Of a DNA stretch of 14,753 bases, positions 1 through 6,181 are shown in pieces. The stretch spans positions 1-14,753 of the forward strand of contig CAYNIU010000052.1 in assembly GCA_964397365.1 (NCBI GenBank). The letters are read 5' to 3'. Source of the DNA: Methylomarinum sp964397365. Its GTDB lineage: Bacteria > Pseudomonadota > Gammaproteobacteria > Methylococcales > Methylomonadaceae. Under the pieces are notes generated by a model, which searched no databases, was not told where the DNA came from, and worked only from the letters and a program-made list of their open reading frames with translations. The first letter of the stretch is position 1. The number at the start of each line of letters is the position of its first letter. The translations under genes and the position numbers were made by a program.

Positions 1-781
1 GGCCACTGTTTTCCCCGTTGATTACCGTAGTCAATGTTTTTAAAATAGCTGTATCCGCAGGATTTTCTGTCACCGCTATTCGTTTAAAGCCAAACTGTTC
101 CGCTTTCTGCCTGATTCTGTGGCTAATCACCACCAAAGGTACAAATAACACCAAAGCGGCAGATTGCTCATCCAGCATCCGCAGCAAGTTCTCTAAAGCT
201 TCGCAGCTAGTTATTGTCACTGCCGCCAGATGGTTCTGTTTCAGTAAACCGGTCACAACGCTATTATCAGCTTCCGGTGTCACTCTTTTATAACTTTCCA
301 GGTATTCAACCCGCGCACCCCGATAACGCAATGTTTCCGCCAACTTTTCCCGTCCTCCCTGACCGCGAACAATTAAACACCTTAACCCTTGCATATTTTG
401 CAAAACCGGCATTTCCAGCAAGGCCTCACTATTGAAGCCCTGGTTCGGCAATAAATCGACTGTCAGTCCAATGTTTTGCAAGGCTTTTACGGTCGCCTTG
501 CCGACAGCGGCAATATGCGAAAATCGAAAGGGGTCTATTTTGCCATTGTTCGCCTTGACTGCATAGTCTACCGCATTAACACTGACAAAAATCAACCAAT
601 GATAATCGTGCAGTATAGCCAGTTTTCGGTTAATCCCGTCATTGACTGGAAGCGCTTCAATTTCCAGCGTTGGAAACCGTACAGCATCGCCACCCTGTTG
701 TCTGATTAAATCACATAATCGCCGAGCCTGATGTCGTGGTCGGGTTACCAGAATACGAGCGCCTTTAAAATTTACTGTCAA
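1..781 (-). CDS. hemD: Uroporphyrinogen-III synthase HemD (3' end cut off by window edge)
   Basis: This enzyme closes hydroxymethylbilane, the HemC product, into uroporphyrinogen III with inversion of ring D in the cytoplasm. On the minus strand a reading frame stays open from just after hemC to base 1. The N-terminal part reads GARILVTRPRHQARRL, a typical HemD opening, and near the C-terminus VVISHRIRQKAEQFGF is the usual second-lobe strand-loop. I place the start at a TTG (781-779), because AGGGGCAGG (788-796) lies about 5 bases before it and the protein then begins like the family. A GTG at 812-810 would add ten residues but has no ribosome binding site. About 260 codons are present; the family is usually around 250, so only the last few residues can be missing. 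The gene follows hemC by 41 bases, so the two are almost certainly cotranscribed. HemX is the usual next gene but lies outside the window. Confidence 0.9.
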   Translation of the reverse strand, partial: MTVNFKGARILVTRPRHQARRLCDLIRQQGGDAVRFPTLEIEALPVNDGINRKLAILHDYHWLIFVSVNAVDYAVKANNGKIDPFRFSHIAAVGKATVKALQNIGLTVDLLPNQGFNSEALLEMPVLQNMQGLRCLIVRGQGGREKLAETLRYRGARVEYLESYKRVTPEADNSVVTGLLKQNHLAAVTITSCEALENLLRMLDEQSAALVLFVPLVVISHRIRQKAEQFGFKRIAVTENPADTAILKTLTTVINGENSG

Positions 782-822
782 AAAAGCCTGCCCCTGTTTT
801 TCGTCGTCCACCAGCAATCAAT

Positions 823-1755
823 TTAATGACTTTCATACACAGCCTGCAAAATCTTCTCAGCGCCCTGCCTTAATAAATCATCGGCAATACTCATTCCAAT
901 TTGTTCAGCATCTTCCAGATCACCACGCTGTTCAGCGCGATAAAGCAACCTTCCATCCGGGCTTCCCACCAAACCGCGCATATGTAAACATCCAGATCTG
1001 ATTTCTGCAAACCCGGCGATCGGCACTTGACAACCGCCATTCAGCCTTGCATTCATAGCTCGTTCAGCACGTATCCGAATACTGGTTTCCTCATCATGCA
1101 ACACCTGTAAATAAGCATTGATTGCGACATCATCGGTGCGACATTCAATTCCAATCGCCCCCTGACCGATGGCCGGCAAACTGTCCGCAGGATCAAGCGA
1201 TTGCGTAATACGGGTTGCCAGTCCCAAACGTTTTAATCCGGCAGAAGCCAGAATAATAGCATCATATTCACCAGCATCCAGTTTGTCCAACCGAGTATTG
1301 ACATTGCCTCTTAAATTAACAATTTCAGCATCAGGAAAACGCGCCTTAATTTGACACTGTCTGCGTAAACTGCAAGTGCCGATTTTGGCATCGGGCGGCA
1401 AATCAGTTAACGATGAAAACCGCTTAGACACAAAAGCATCAGTCGGATCTTCTCGTTCAAGAATTACCGCCAGATGCAATCCTTGCGGAAATTCAACGGG
1501 TACATCTTTCATTGAATGCACAGCAATATCGGCTGTCTCTTCCAGCATCCCCTGTTCCAGTTCTTTTACGAACAATCCCTTCCCACCCACTTTAGCCAGA
1601 GGCGCATCTATTATTTTATCGCCGCGCGTCACCATTCGCACTAGCTCCGCTTTCACTTCTGGAAACGCCTTTTCCAGACGAGTCGCAACATGTTCTGCTT
1701 GCCACAGCGCCAAAGGGCTTTTTCTTGTGGCAATACGAATTACTTTTTTCGTCAA
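823..1755 (-). CDS. hemC: Porphobilinogen deaminase (hydroxymethylbilane synthase) HemC
   Basis: HemC polymerises four porphobilinogens into hydroxymethylbilane on a covalently bound dipyrromethane cofactor. The 310-residue length is normal for the family. Visible landmarks are RIATRKSPLALWQA near residues 7-20, the catalytic aspartate in SMKDVP (D84), the arginine pair in CSLRRQ (R131-R132), LPAIGQGA (193-200) and the cofactor-binding cysteine C242 in GGCQVPI. The start is a TTG (1755-1753) preceded by AGGA with a 6-base spacer, and the protein begins as expected (MTKKVIRIAT). No in-frame ATG nearby would preserve the N-terminal strand. It is the first gene of a hemC-hemD operon on the minus strand. 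The 350-base region upstream should hold its promoter, but I see no convincing one. The weak start codon may limit synthesis (inference). Confidence 0.97.
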   Translation of the reverse strand: MTKKVIRIATRKSPLALWQAEHVATRLEKAFPEVKAELVRMVTRGDKIIDAPLAKVGGKGLFVKELEQGMLEETADIAVHSMKDVPVEFPQGLHLAVILEREDPTDAFVSKRFSSLTDLPPDAKIGTCSLRRQCQIKARFPDAEIVNLRGNVNTRLDKLDAGEYDAIILASAGLKRLGLATRITQSLDPADSLPAIGQGAIGIECRTDDVAINAYLQVLHDEETSIRIRAERAMNARLNGGCQVPIAGFAEIRSGCLHMRGLVGSPDGRLLYRAEQRGDLEDAEQIGMSIADDLLRQGAEKILQAVYESH

Positions 1756-2106
1756 AACCGATCCTGAAAAAAATTATTAAAAAGTGGCTATTGTAAGCTT
1801 ATTTGCATTGAAAATCCTTGACAAATTTATTATTTGGAATAAATCAAAGCAAATGAATGACCTTCACAATCAAGGAAAACAGTGGGAATACAGGTGTTCT
1901 GGTTAACCGCACGTTATGTGAAAAAACAGTGGGGATAAATGCTTGCGCATTCAAGGTGAATAATGACAGAAAGTAATATAACTACGCTGAATGTCACGTA
2001 GTCAGCAAAAAGCCGGAATTAACCATACTTATCGCTGTTCAAAATCAGACTGAGATAGCCTGGTCAAGATGTTGGCGGCAAGGATGCCGCCAGGAAGCAG
2101 TTTCCC
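1756..2106. other. Intergenic region upstream of hemC with short repeats
   Basis: These 351 bases hold no gene that I can support on either strand. Visible are an 11-base direct repeat AAAACAGTGGG (1877-1887 and 1923-1933), a 6-bp inverted repeat ACTACG/CGTAGT (1981-1986 and 1997-2002) and the 8-bp hairpin at 2073-2092, listed separately. A plus-strand TTGACA (1818-1823) has no good -10 at 16-18 bases. On the minus strand TACAAT lies about 30 bases before hemC, but the nearest -35-like TTGTCA is 23 bases away, too far for a standard promoter. Confidence 0.5.
2073..2092 (-). terminator. Stem-loop downstream of the small secreted-protein gene
   Basis: TGGCGGCA (2073-2080) and TGCCGCCA (2085-2092) form a perfect 8-bp GC-rich stem with a 4-base loop, 14 bases after the stop codon of the 2107-2508 gene. 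On the transcript strand the bases after it (ACATCTTG) are not a T-run, so it is not a textbook intrinsic terminator. It may protect the 3' end, act with Rho, or be one copy of a dispersed genomic palindrome. Confidence 0.4.
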
Positions 2107-2508
2107 TTAGAAATTATGGTATTTGTCTTTGACTTTTTTGAAACGCTCAACCGCTTCAATCATAAGCTCTTCAGCCGCTTCAATATTGCCTTTTTTATAA
2201 GCTGAACGCGCTTTCATCACTCTGTTAAGGGCTCTATCACGATCAGCCAGAACAACGCTGCTTTCAATTGTTTTAGCCGTTTGTTTGGTTTTTTTAAACA
2301 ACGCCATAGTCTCTTTTTTGTCAGTGCCGTTTTGAACCGCTGCCAAAGCCGCTTCTGCCGCTGTAATTGTATCGACCAGTGATGCGGCAACCTCTTCCTG
2401 TGTCTGATTGGCAATTTTACCCGCCGGTTTTGCAATTGCAGAAGGAACTGCTGCAAGCATTGCGGAACTGACAAATAAAGCGATCACTAATTTTTTCAAT
2501 GAAGTCAT
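2107..2508 (-). CDS. Small secreted helical protein, function unknown
   Basis: I do not recognise a named family. The protein has 133 residues. Residues 1-26 form a clear Sec signal peptide: K5-K6, a hydrophobic core, and A-x-A before K27 (AIA/KPAG). The mature part, about 107 residues, is rich in Ala, Lys and Glu with no cysteines and no aromatic residues until the extreme C-terminus, and looks entirely alpha-helical. Two stretches, about 40-80 (LVDTITAAEAALAAVQNG) and 95-130 (RVMKARSAYKKGNIEAAEEL), have similar helix-turn-helix spacing. This is a layout seen in small periplasmic helical-bundle proteins such as SmbP-like metal binders, but the histidines of SmbP are absent. The ATG start gives the complete signal peptide. 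It sits between the K+ channel gene and hemC, both on the same strand, and a 9-bp inverted repeat lies in its upstream region. Periplasmic location is confident; function is open. Confidence 0.8.
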   Translation of the reverse strand: MTSLKKLVIALFVSSAMLAAVPSAIAKPAGKIANQTQEEVAASLVDTITAAEAALAAVQNGTDKKETMALFKKTKQTAKTIESSVVLADRDRALNRVMKARSAYKKGNIEAAEELMIEAVERFKKVKDKYHNF

Positions 2509-2533
2509 TAGAAATTTTACCTTGTGTATTAGT

Positions 2534-2577
2534 TATGATTCGTTTGTGTAACATAAAATATATGAAAGCGAATCATA
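2534..2577. repeat. 9-bp inverted repeat upstream of the secreted-protein gene
   Basis: TATGATTCG (2534-2542) and CGAATCATA (2569-2577) are perfect complements separated by 26 bases. They lie 26-69 bases upstream of the secreted-protein start codon, where a promoter and operator would be expected. The arms could be two half-sites of a dimeric regulator or the stem of a leader hairpin. The sequence does not match a regulator site that I can name. Confidence 0.45.
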
Positions 2578-2670
2578 GCATAGAGAACGGTAAAATATCT
2601 TAAAAAATAATAACTTATATTTTATAGGGTTATTGATTCAAATCCTGGCCGACTTTATTCTGGTTATCCG

Positions 2671-4416
2671 TCATCCGGGTTTCAAGCCTTTTCTGTTCAT
2701 TTTCTTCAACCACCATTGAGTCACATATCCTCTAGGCATATAAAGACCGTTCTGAATATAAAATAATTTATATTCGCTATTAAGTGTTGCGTTAAACAAC
2801 CGATGCGCCAGCAAAGTACCACAAAACAACAATTGATCTCCTGCCTTTATCTCATAGCTATCCTTGGGAAGAATATATTCCCGCTCGCCTGATTTGATTA
2901 CAAACACCAGCATATCAAGGGACTGCTTTCTATCACGGGGGTCGGCCAACAAATCACCCAGACACACTTTTTTTCCGGCATCCAGCCATTTCATTACAGC
3001 GCTGCTTTTTTCCCAACCAAACTCCACGGAAATCAAGTGTGGCGTTTTATTGCCTATTTTAGTGCGCAACTCATTAATCACTGCCTCCATTTCCTCCATC
3101 CTTCCCGGTGTGTTTTCCAGCAAATACCGAAAAAAGGTTTTCAACAGAGGCGCAATCAACAAAAACAAAATCTTGCGTGCTGTTACCAAGGATGGCTGCA
3201 TAATCATGTCAACCTTGGAAGCATTAAAAGCGACTGCATTATGATGTCGGTTCTGCCTGACAATAGTAAATAATTTGCGATTAAAATAACGGGCATTCAA
3301 CAAAATTCCAAGATTATGTCCATCGTCATCAGTACCGGCGAGAATACCCGCCGCATCTTCAATCCCGGCTTTAGCCAATGTTTTAGCTGTAGTTCTACCG
3401 ACTATATAGCGTGCTATGTGTTCTTCCTCTTTTGAATCATGCGGATCAATTACGGCCGTTTTAATACCGTATTTACTAAGCACACGATTAACCTCATGCC
3501 CCATTCGTCCATAGCCACAAATGACCCAGGTTCCCAATGGCGGATTCAGATAGCGAGTTAAATTAGCGCTACGGTCTCTTACCAGCCAGTTATTGAACGC
3601 ATAAAACCCGGGATTGCGCATCGCTGCCGCCAGTACTTTGGCAAAGGTTTTAAACGGATCAACAATATGCACTTCGCCGCCCAGTGTCGCCAGGGTTTCC
3701 TCAAAGACTTCGACCTTGGACATGGTGATAATGCCGACATCGGGGTTAAGCGAACGCGCCAAAGCTGAAATTTTTAAATTCACCTCCTCATTATTGGTGA
3801 TCGCGACAACAAACTTACAGTTTTCTCTTCTGACTCCAGCTTCCAGCAAGTGTTTGGGAACACTGGCGTCAGCACATAAACCCGGCATGGACACCGTATA
3901 ATTACGAAGCTGTAGCGCTTTGATCCGCTCTTCACTGGAATCAATAATGACCGCAGACAAACCATAGTCGCTTAACCCCCGGGTCAGCACACTCCCGGTA
4001 TCACCAAAACCACAAATAATAAAATACGAATCCGATATTTTGCTGACTCTTTTTGAAAATTTCCATTCTGCCAAAGCCCTGACAAAAAATGGATTTTGCA
4101 TTAAATGAATAATACTGCCAATGGCATATAACCAAGTAATCACACTGACATAAAGACAGGCTATAGCCCAAAAACGCTGGGCATCGCTAAACCTTATTGG
4201 AATCTCACCAAAACCGGTTGTTGTCGCGGTATACGTCATAAAGTAAAACGCATGAAAAATGCTCATGTATTGAGCTTCGCCATCAATGCTTATTCCAGGT
4301 ATAAACACCATCCCTAATATAGAAATGGAATAGACGACAATCAACGCTATTATCGGCGCTCGCATTTCACGCATGACGATAAATGAAACGCGACTTATAT
4401 CTACTGATTCAGCCAT
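2671..4416 (-). CDS. K+ channel with two RCK (TrkA-N) domains and a TrkA-C domain
   Basis: This 581-residue inner-membrane protein has the layout of a two-helix, RCK-gated potassium channel. Transmembrane segments lie at about 20-40 and 82-105, flanking a pore loop with the filter-like TATTTGFGE (63-71), matching T-x-G-[YF]-G. The first Rossmann (RCK) domain begins at about 130 with GFGDTG (136-141) and the ribose-binding aspartate D159. The second begins at about 295 with GYGRMG (301-306) and D324. A TrkA-C-like ligand domain occupies about 460-545. Having both RCK domains in one chain resembles GsuK-type channels rather than MthK, where the second ring comes from a separate product. Nucleotide or ion gating is the likely control (family knowledge). 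The filter ends in Glu where Asp is usual. A short hydrophobic stretch at about 416-430 between the RCK parts is not explained. It follows the small membrane-protein gene by 33 bases, so the two should be cotranscribed. The ATG start has only a weak upstream GAAG. Confidence 0.88.
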   Translation of the reverse strand: MAESVDISRVSFIVMREMRAPIIALIVVYSISILGMVFIPGISIDGEAQYMSIFHAFYFMTYTATTTGFGEIPIRFSDAQRFWAIACLYVSVITWLYAIGSIIHLMQNPFFVRALAEWKFSKRVSKISDSYFIICGFGDTGSVLTRGLSDYGLSAVIIDSSEERIKALQLRNYTVSMPGLCADASVPKHLLEAGVRRENCKFVVAITNNEEVNLKISALARSLNPDVGIITMSKVEVFEETLATLGGEVHIVDPFKTFAKVLAAAMRNPGFYAFNNWLVRDRSANLTRYLNPPLGTWVICGYGRMGHEVNRVLSKYGIKTAVIDPHDSKEEEHIARYIVGRTTAKTLAKAGIEDAAGILAGTDDDGHNLGILLNARYFNRKLFTIVRQNRHHNAVAFNASKVDMIMQPSLVTARKILFLLIAPLLKTFFRYLLENTPGRMEEMEAVINELRTKIGNKTPHLISVEFGWEKSSAVMKWLDAGKKVCLGDLLADPRDRKQSLDMLVFVIKSGEREYILPKDSYEIKAGDQLLFCGTLLAHRLFNATLNSEYKLFYIQNGLYMPRGYVTQWWLKKMNRKGLKPG

Positions 4417-4449
4417 GATCTTCGGAGATTATTTGCCCACTCACAATCA

Positions 4450-4833
4450 TTACAATCGCGACATTAATGTTTCAGTTACCAGAATAATGGTCGAGATAAT
4501 ATTAGCCAGCAAAGCGCCACCTGTAAGCGAAACGATGCTGGACATCACTTCAGGCGTCAACCCGGTCTCAGTAATATGCACAACCACTGTCCAGTAAGTT
4601 GCCGCAGCGACTAATTGCAAATCGGCAACAAGACTGGTTGCCAGCAACAATGCTCCGGTTTGAGAACGATCCCCAAACTTTAGTATTGTGGCAATAAAAT
4701 TAACAATGATAACAGCAAACAACTCAAAGACATCGTGATGAGCCGGGTTGTCCAACTCTCCTAAAAAAAAACCAAAATTCAAAGTCAAAGCGAAAACCAC
4801 AAAAAAACCAAAGACGACCTTCTCAAAATTCAT
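4450..4833 (-). CDS. Small integral membrane protein upstream of the K+ channel (DUF6394-like)
   Basis: The 127-residue protein begins MNFEKVVFGFFVVFAL and has about four hydrophobic segments (roughly 5-25, 35-52, 62-85 and 98-122). Conserved-looking polar residues lie between them: ELDNPAHHDVFELF, LKFGDRSQ and SLVADLQL. From memory it resembles the family catalogued as DUF6394, which is often found next to TrkA-type channel genes; I cannot verify that here. I chose the ATG at 4833 because GGAG lies 10 bases upstream. A GTG at 4884 extends the frame by 17 residues, but that extension is basic, has no ribosome binding site and would disrupt the N-terminus. The gene is first in a two-gene unit with the channel. 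An accessory or regulatory subunit of that channel is the natural inference. The acidic and histidine residues near the membrane (D, HH, D, E) could bind ions. Confidence 0.75.
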   Translation of the reverse strand: MNFEKVVFGFFVVFALTLNFGFFLGELDNPAHHDVFELFAVIIVNFIATILKFGDRSQTGALLLATSLVADLQLVAAATYWTVVVHITETGLTPEVMSSIVSLTGGALLANIISTIILVTETLMSRL

Positions 4834-4899
4834 TGCACATTTTCTCCGGGAAAATTTTTTTAATATCAGCAAAAGCCAAATCACGACAGCAGAGTAATC

Positions 4900-4905
4900 A
4901 ATATA
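4900..4905 (-). promoter_or_regulatory. Possible -10 element for the membrane protein / K+ channel unit
   Basis: On the minus strand TATATT lies about 65 bases before the chosen start of the small membrane protein. The -35 at 17 bases (GTGAAT) is poor. This is a weak candidate, given because no better one is visible for this operon. Confidence 0.25.
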
Positions 4906-4972
4906 GCTGGTATTTTCATGGTATTCACAGCTCTTCTGAACAGCTACCGAAACAGACTGAATAGTTTACCCC

Positions 4973-5016
4973 CCTGAATCTACAAATTCAGGTTAAAATA
5001 TTAGACTGTATTTTAA
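4973..5016. repeat. Two directly abutting hairpins
   Basis: The first is CCTGAAT (4973-4979) paired with ATTCAGG (4986-4992) around a 6-base loop. The second starts at the very next base: TTAAAATA (4993-5000) paired with TATTTTAA (5009-5016) around an 8-base loop. Both stems are perfect. They lie about 140 bases upstream of the membrane-protein start on one side and about 200 bases from the rhodanese start on the other. Confidence 0.5.
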
Positions 5017-5148
5017 TCGAAATAGCGCTTTCATTTTTAATTACCATTAAAAATATAATTATTCAGCACCAGAAAACCGGCTATTGGTTTATCAGGGTAC
5101 CGACATCCTTCTATCATCACCCGGTATAGATTAAGATGACTTAAAAAC

Positions 5149-5197
5149 AAAAAACAGTAGCCTTAATATATTATTTATTGCTAATATACTGTTTTTT
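5149..5197 (+). promoter_or_regulatory. 11-bp inverted repeat spanning the likely rhodanese promoter
   Basis: AAAAAACAGTA (5149-5159) and TACTGTTTTTT (5187-5197) are perfect complements with a 27-base AT-rich interval. TATACT (5185-5190), a good -10 hexamer, overlaps the right arm, and its start site would fall near 5197, about 18 bases before the ATG. No good -35 is visible (CTTAAT at 17 bases). The right arm ends in six Ts, so as RNA the structure would also look like a terminator, but transcripts starting at this -10 would lack the left arm. An operator over the promoter is the simpler reading. Confidence 0.4.
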
Positions 5198-5214
5198 ACT
5201 ATCAGGAGACTTCC

Positions 5215-5574
5215 ATGTCCGTTACCGCTATGGATCTAGTGGCTGCAGCCAAACACAATATTACCGAAATTACTGTCGACACGGCTAAAAACAAACTGCC
5301 AAATCTCATTGTCCTTGATGTCAGGGAAGCTGACGAATTTGCCGCCGGTTCCTTACCTGGCGCCATTAATATTCCCAGAGGCGTGCTGGAATTTAAAATC
5401 ACCGCACACCCAGAATTTCAGGACAATCAGGATAAAGACATCCTTGTTTATTGCCAAAGCGGCGGACGTTCTGCTCTGGCAACGGATACACTTAAACAAC
5501 TGGGTTACAACCATGCTGTCAGTATGGCTGGTGGCTTTAAGGCCTGGATTGATAGTGGCTATGACATTGCCTGA
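5215..5574 (+). CDS. Single-domain rhodanese-like sulfurtransferase
   Basis: The 119-residue cytoplasmic protein is one rhodanese domain with no signal peptide. The N-terminal CH2A-like motif LDVREADEF (34-42) is followed by GSLPGAINIPRG (45-56). The active-site loop is CQSGGRS (80-86), with C80 as the persulfide-forming cysteine, and the closing MAGGFKAWIDSGY (104-116) is the typical C-terminal rhodanese strand-helix. The ATG has a strong AGGAG (5204-5208) 6 bases upstream. The 3' end overlaps the hslR start by 14 bases in another frame, so translation of the two is probably coupled. Sulfur carriage for tRNA or Fe-S chemistry is possible, but the substrate cannot be told from the sequence. 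Confidence 0.92.
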   Translation: MSVTAMDLVAAAKHNITEITVDTAKNKLPNLIVLDVREADEFAAGSLPGAINIPRGVLEFKITAHPEFQDNQDKDILVYCQSGGRSALATDTLKQLGYNHAVSMAGGFKAWIDSGYDIA

Positions 5575-5959
5575 ACAGGATTCCATCAGAATTGACAAGT
5601 GGTTGTGGGCTGCGCGTTTTTTTAAAACGCGCAAACTTGCCGCTGAAGCCGTTTCAGGAGGCAAAGTCCATGTTAACGGACAGCGTTGCAAACCATCCAA
5701 AGAGGTAAAAACCGGCGCCCGGCTCACAATTTCTAAAGATCAGTATAATTGGGACATTACTATAAAAGGCATCAACAAACATCGCCGCCCGGCCAGTGAA
5801 GCTGTTCTACTTTACGAAGAAGATGCACAAAGTATCGCCAAACGAAAACAACTGATTACTCAGTACAAACAACAGCAGGCGCTTTTAGATCACTCCGAAC
5901 GAGAAAGAAAGCCCAACAAAAAACAACGCCGACAAATTCACCGTTTTAAACAAGGTTAG
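5561..5959 (+). CDS. hslR: Ribosome-associated heat-shock protein Hsp15 (S4 domain)
   Basis: Hsp15 binds 50S subunits carrying a stalled nascent chain-tRNA and helps recycle them. The 132-residue frame has the S4 RNA-binding domain at about 9-70 (RIDKWLWAARFFKTR, then GGKVHVNGQRCKPS). The C-terminal part, RRPASEAVLLYEE followed by a basic tail RKPNKKQRRQIHRFKQG, is the Hsp15 signature; length and sequence agree closely with E. coli HslR as I remember it. The ATG at 5561 lies inside the end of the rhodanese gene. The frame is open much further upstream, but that part only mirrors the rhodanese gene and is not coding. No clear ribosome binding site precedes the ATG, which fits translational coupling with the rhodanese. 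Confidence 0.93.
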   Translation: MTLPEQDSIRIDKWLWAARFFKTRKLAAEAVSGGKVHVNGQRCKPSKEVKTGARLTISKDQYNWDITIKGINKHRRPASEAVLLYEEDAQSIAKRKQLITQYKQQQALLDHSERERKPNKKQRRQIHRFKQG

Positions 5960-5982
5960 CGGCAAACCTTCTTGAATAAACT

Positions 5983-6037
5983 TAAGCCGGGAAAATCTCA
6001 GAATCCCCTTCATACACCTGAGAAACCACCCGGCTTA
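5983..6037 (+). terminator. Two-tier stem-loop after hslR
   Basis: An outer perfect 9-bp stem, TAAGCCGGG (5983-5991) with CCCGGCTTA (6029-6037), encloses a perfect 6-bp stem, TCTCAG (5996-6001) with CTGAGA (6018-6023). The two stems are separated by a 4x5-base internal loop and capped by a 16-base loop. It begins 24 bases after the hslR stop. It most likely ends or protects the rhodanese-hslR transcript, but no T-run follows directly (TCCTCAC), so intrinsic termination is uncertain. Confidence 0.5.
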
Positions 6038-6061
6038 TCCTCACTACACGGCTGTTTTTAC

Positions 6062-6089
6062 TTTACAAGCGCTCATTTTTTCTTACAAT
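6062..6089 (+). promoter_or_regulatory. Sigma70-type promoter for the ANTAR regulator gene
   Basis: TTTACA (6062-6067) and TACAAT (6084-6089) each match five of six consensus bases, with a 16-base spacer. Transcription would start near 6096, giving a leader of about 85 bases before the ATG at 6182. It lies downstream of the stem-loop that follows hslR, so the regulator has its own transcription unit. Confidence 0.65.
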
Positions 6090-6116
6090 AGAGCTACGGC
6101 CTACACCCAGCCCAAT

Positions 6117-6172
6117 TCAGTGTTTTTACTGACCCAACCACCTTCCAACTCTAACAGAACAGAAGGTTAGGA
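6117..6172 (+). promoter_or_regulatory. Structured leader of the ANTAR gene with a maskable ribosome binding site
   Basis: The predicted leader contains TCAGT/ACTGA (6117-6121 and 6128-6132) around a 6-base loop GTTTTT. It also has two mutually exclusive 5-bp stems: CCTTC (6141-6145) with GAAGG (6162-6166), and CTAAC (6151-6155) with GTTAG (6166-6170). The second stem covers the start of the AGGA ribosome binding site (6169-6172), which is 9 bases before the ATG. A switch between the two stems could expose or hide that site. This is inference from short stems. Confidence 0.35.
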
Positions 6173-6181
6173 ACTGATTGT

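Larger units (their letters stand above)
4834..5214. other. Divergent intergenic region with a cluster of inverted repeats
   Basis: This 381-base AT-rich region separates the leftward channel unit from the rightward rhodanese-hslR unit and contains no gene. It carries two perfect hairpins back to back (4973-4992 and 4993-5016), a 5-bp hairpin AAACC/GGTTT (5074-5090) and an 11-bp inverted repeat (5149-5159 with 5187-5197). Promoters in both directions must lie here. Confidence 0.6.

Noticed and set aside
1376..1780. 134-codon plus-strand frame opposite hemC
   Set aside because: It is antisense to a certain hemC, has serine/threonine-rich shadow composition and no domain pattern.
1818..1846. 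Plus-strand promoter for a small RNA (TTGACA at 1818)
   Set aside because: No acceptable -10 at 16-18 bases and no downstream terminator with a T-run.
2217..2474. 85-codon minus-strand frame within the secreted-protein gene
   Set aside because: It is an alternate frame of the 2107-2508 gene, whose signal peptide makes that frame the real one.
4834..4884. GTG start at 4884 for the small membrane protein
   Set aside because: It has no ribosome binding site and adds a basic stretch; the ATG at 4833 has GGAG upstream and gives a cleaner N-terminus.
4973..4992. Hexaloop hairpin as an ANTAR target
   Set aside because: The loop is CTACAA on one strand and TTGTAG on the other, without the A1/G4 bases of known ANTAR targets, and the neighbouring loop has 8 bases.
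5309..5560. Upstream extension of the hslR frame, which would give a 216-residue protein
   Set aside because: The extension lies wholly inside the rhodanese gene in another frame and has no protein-like pattern; HslR is complete from 5561.
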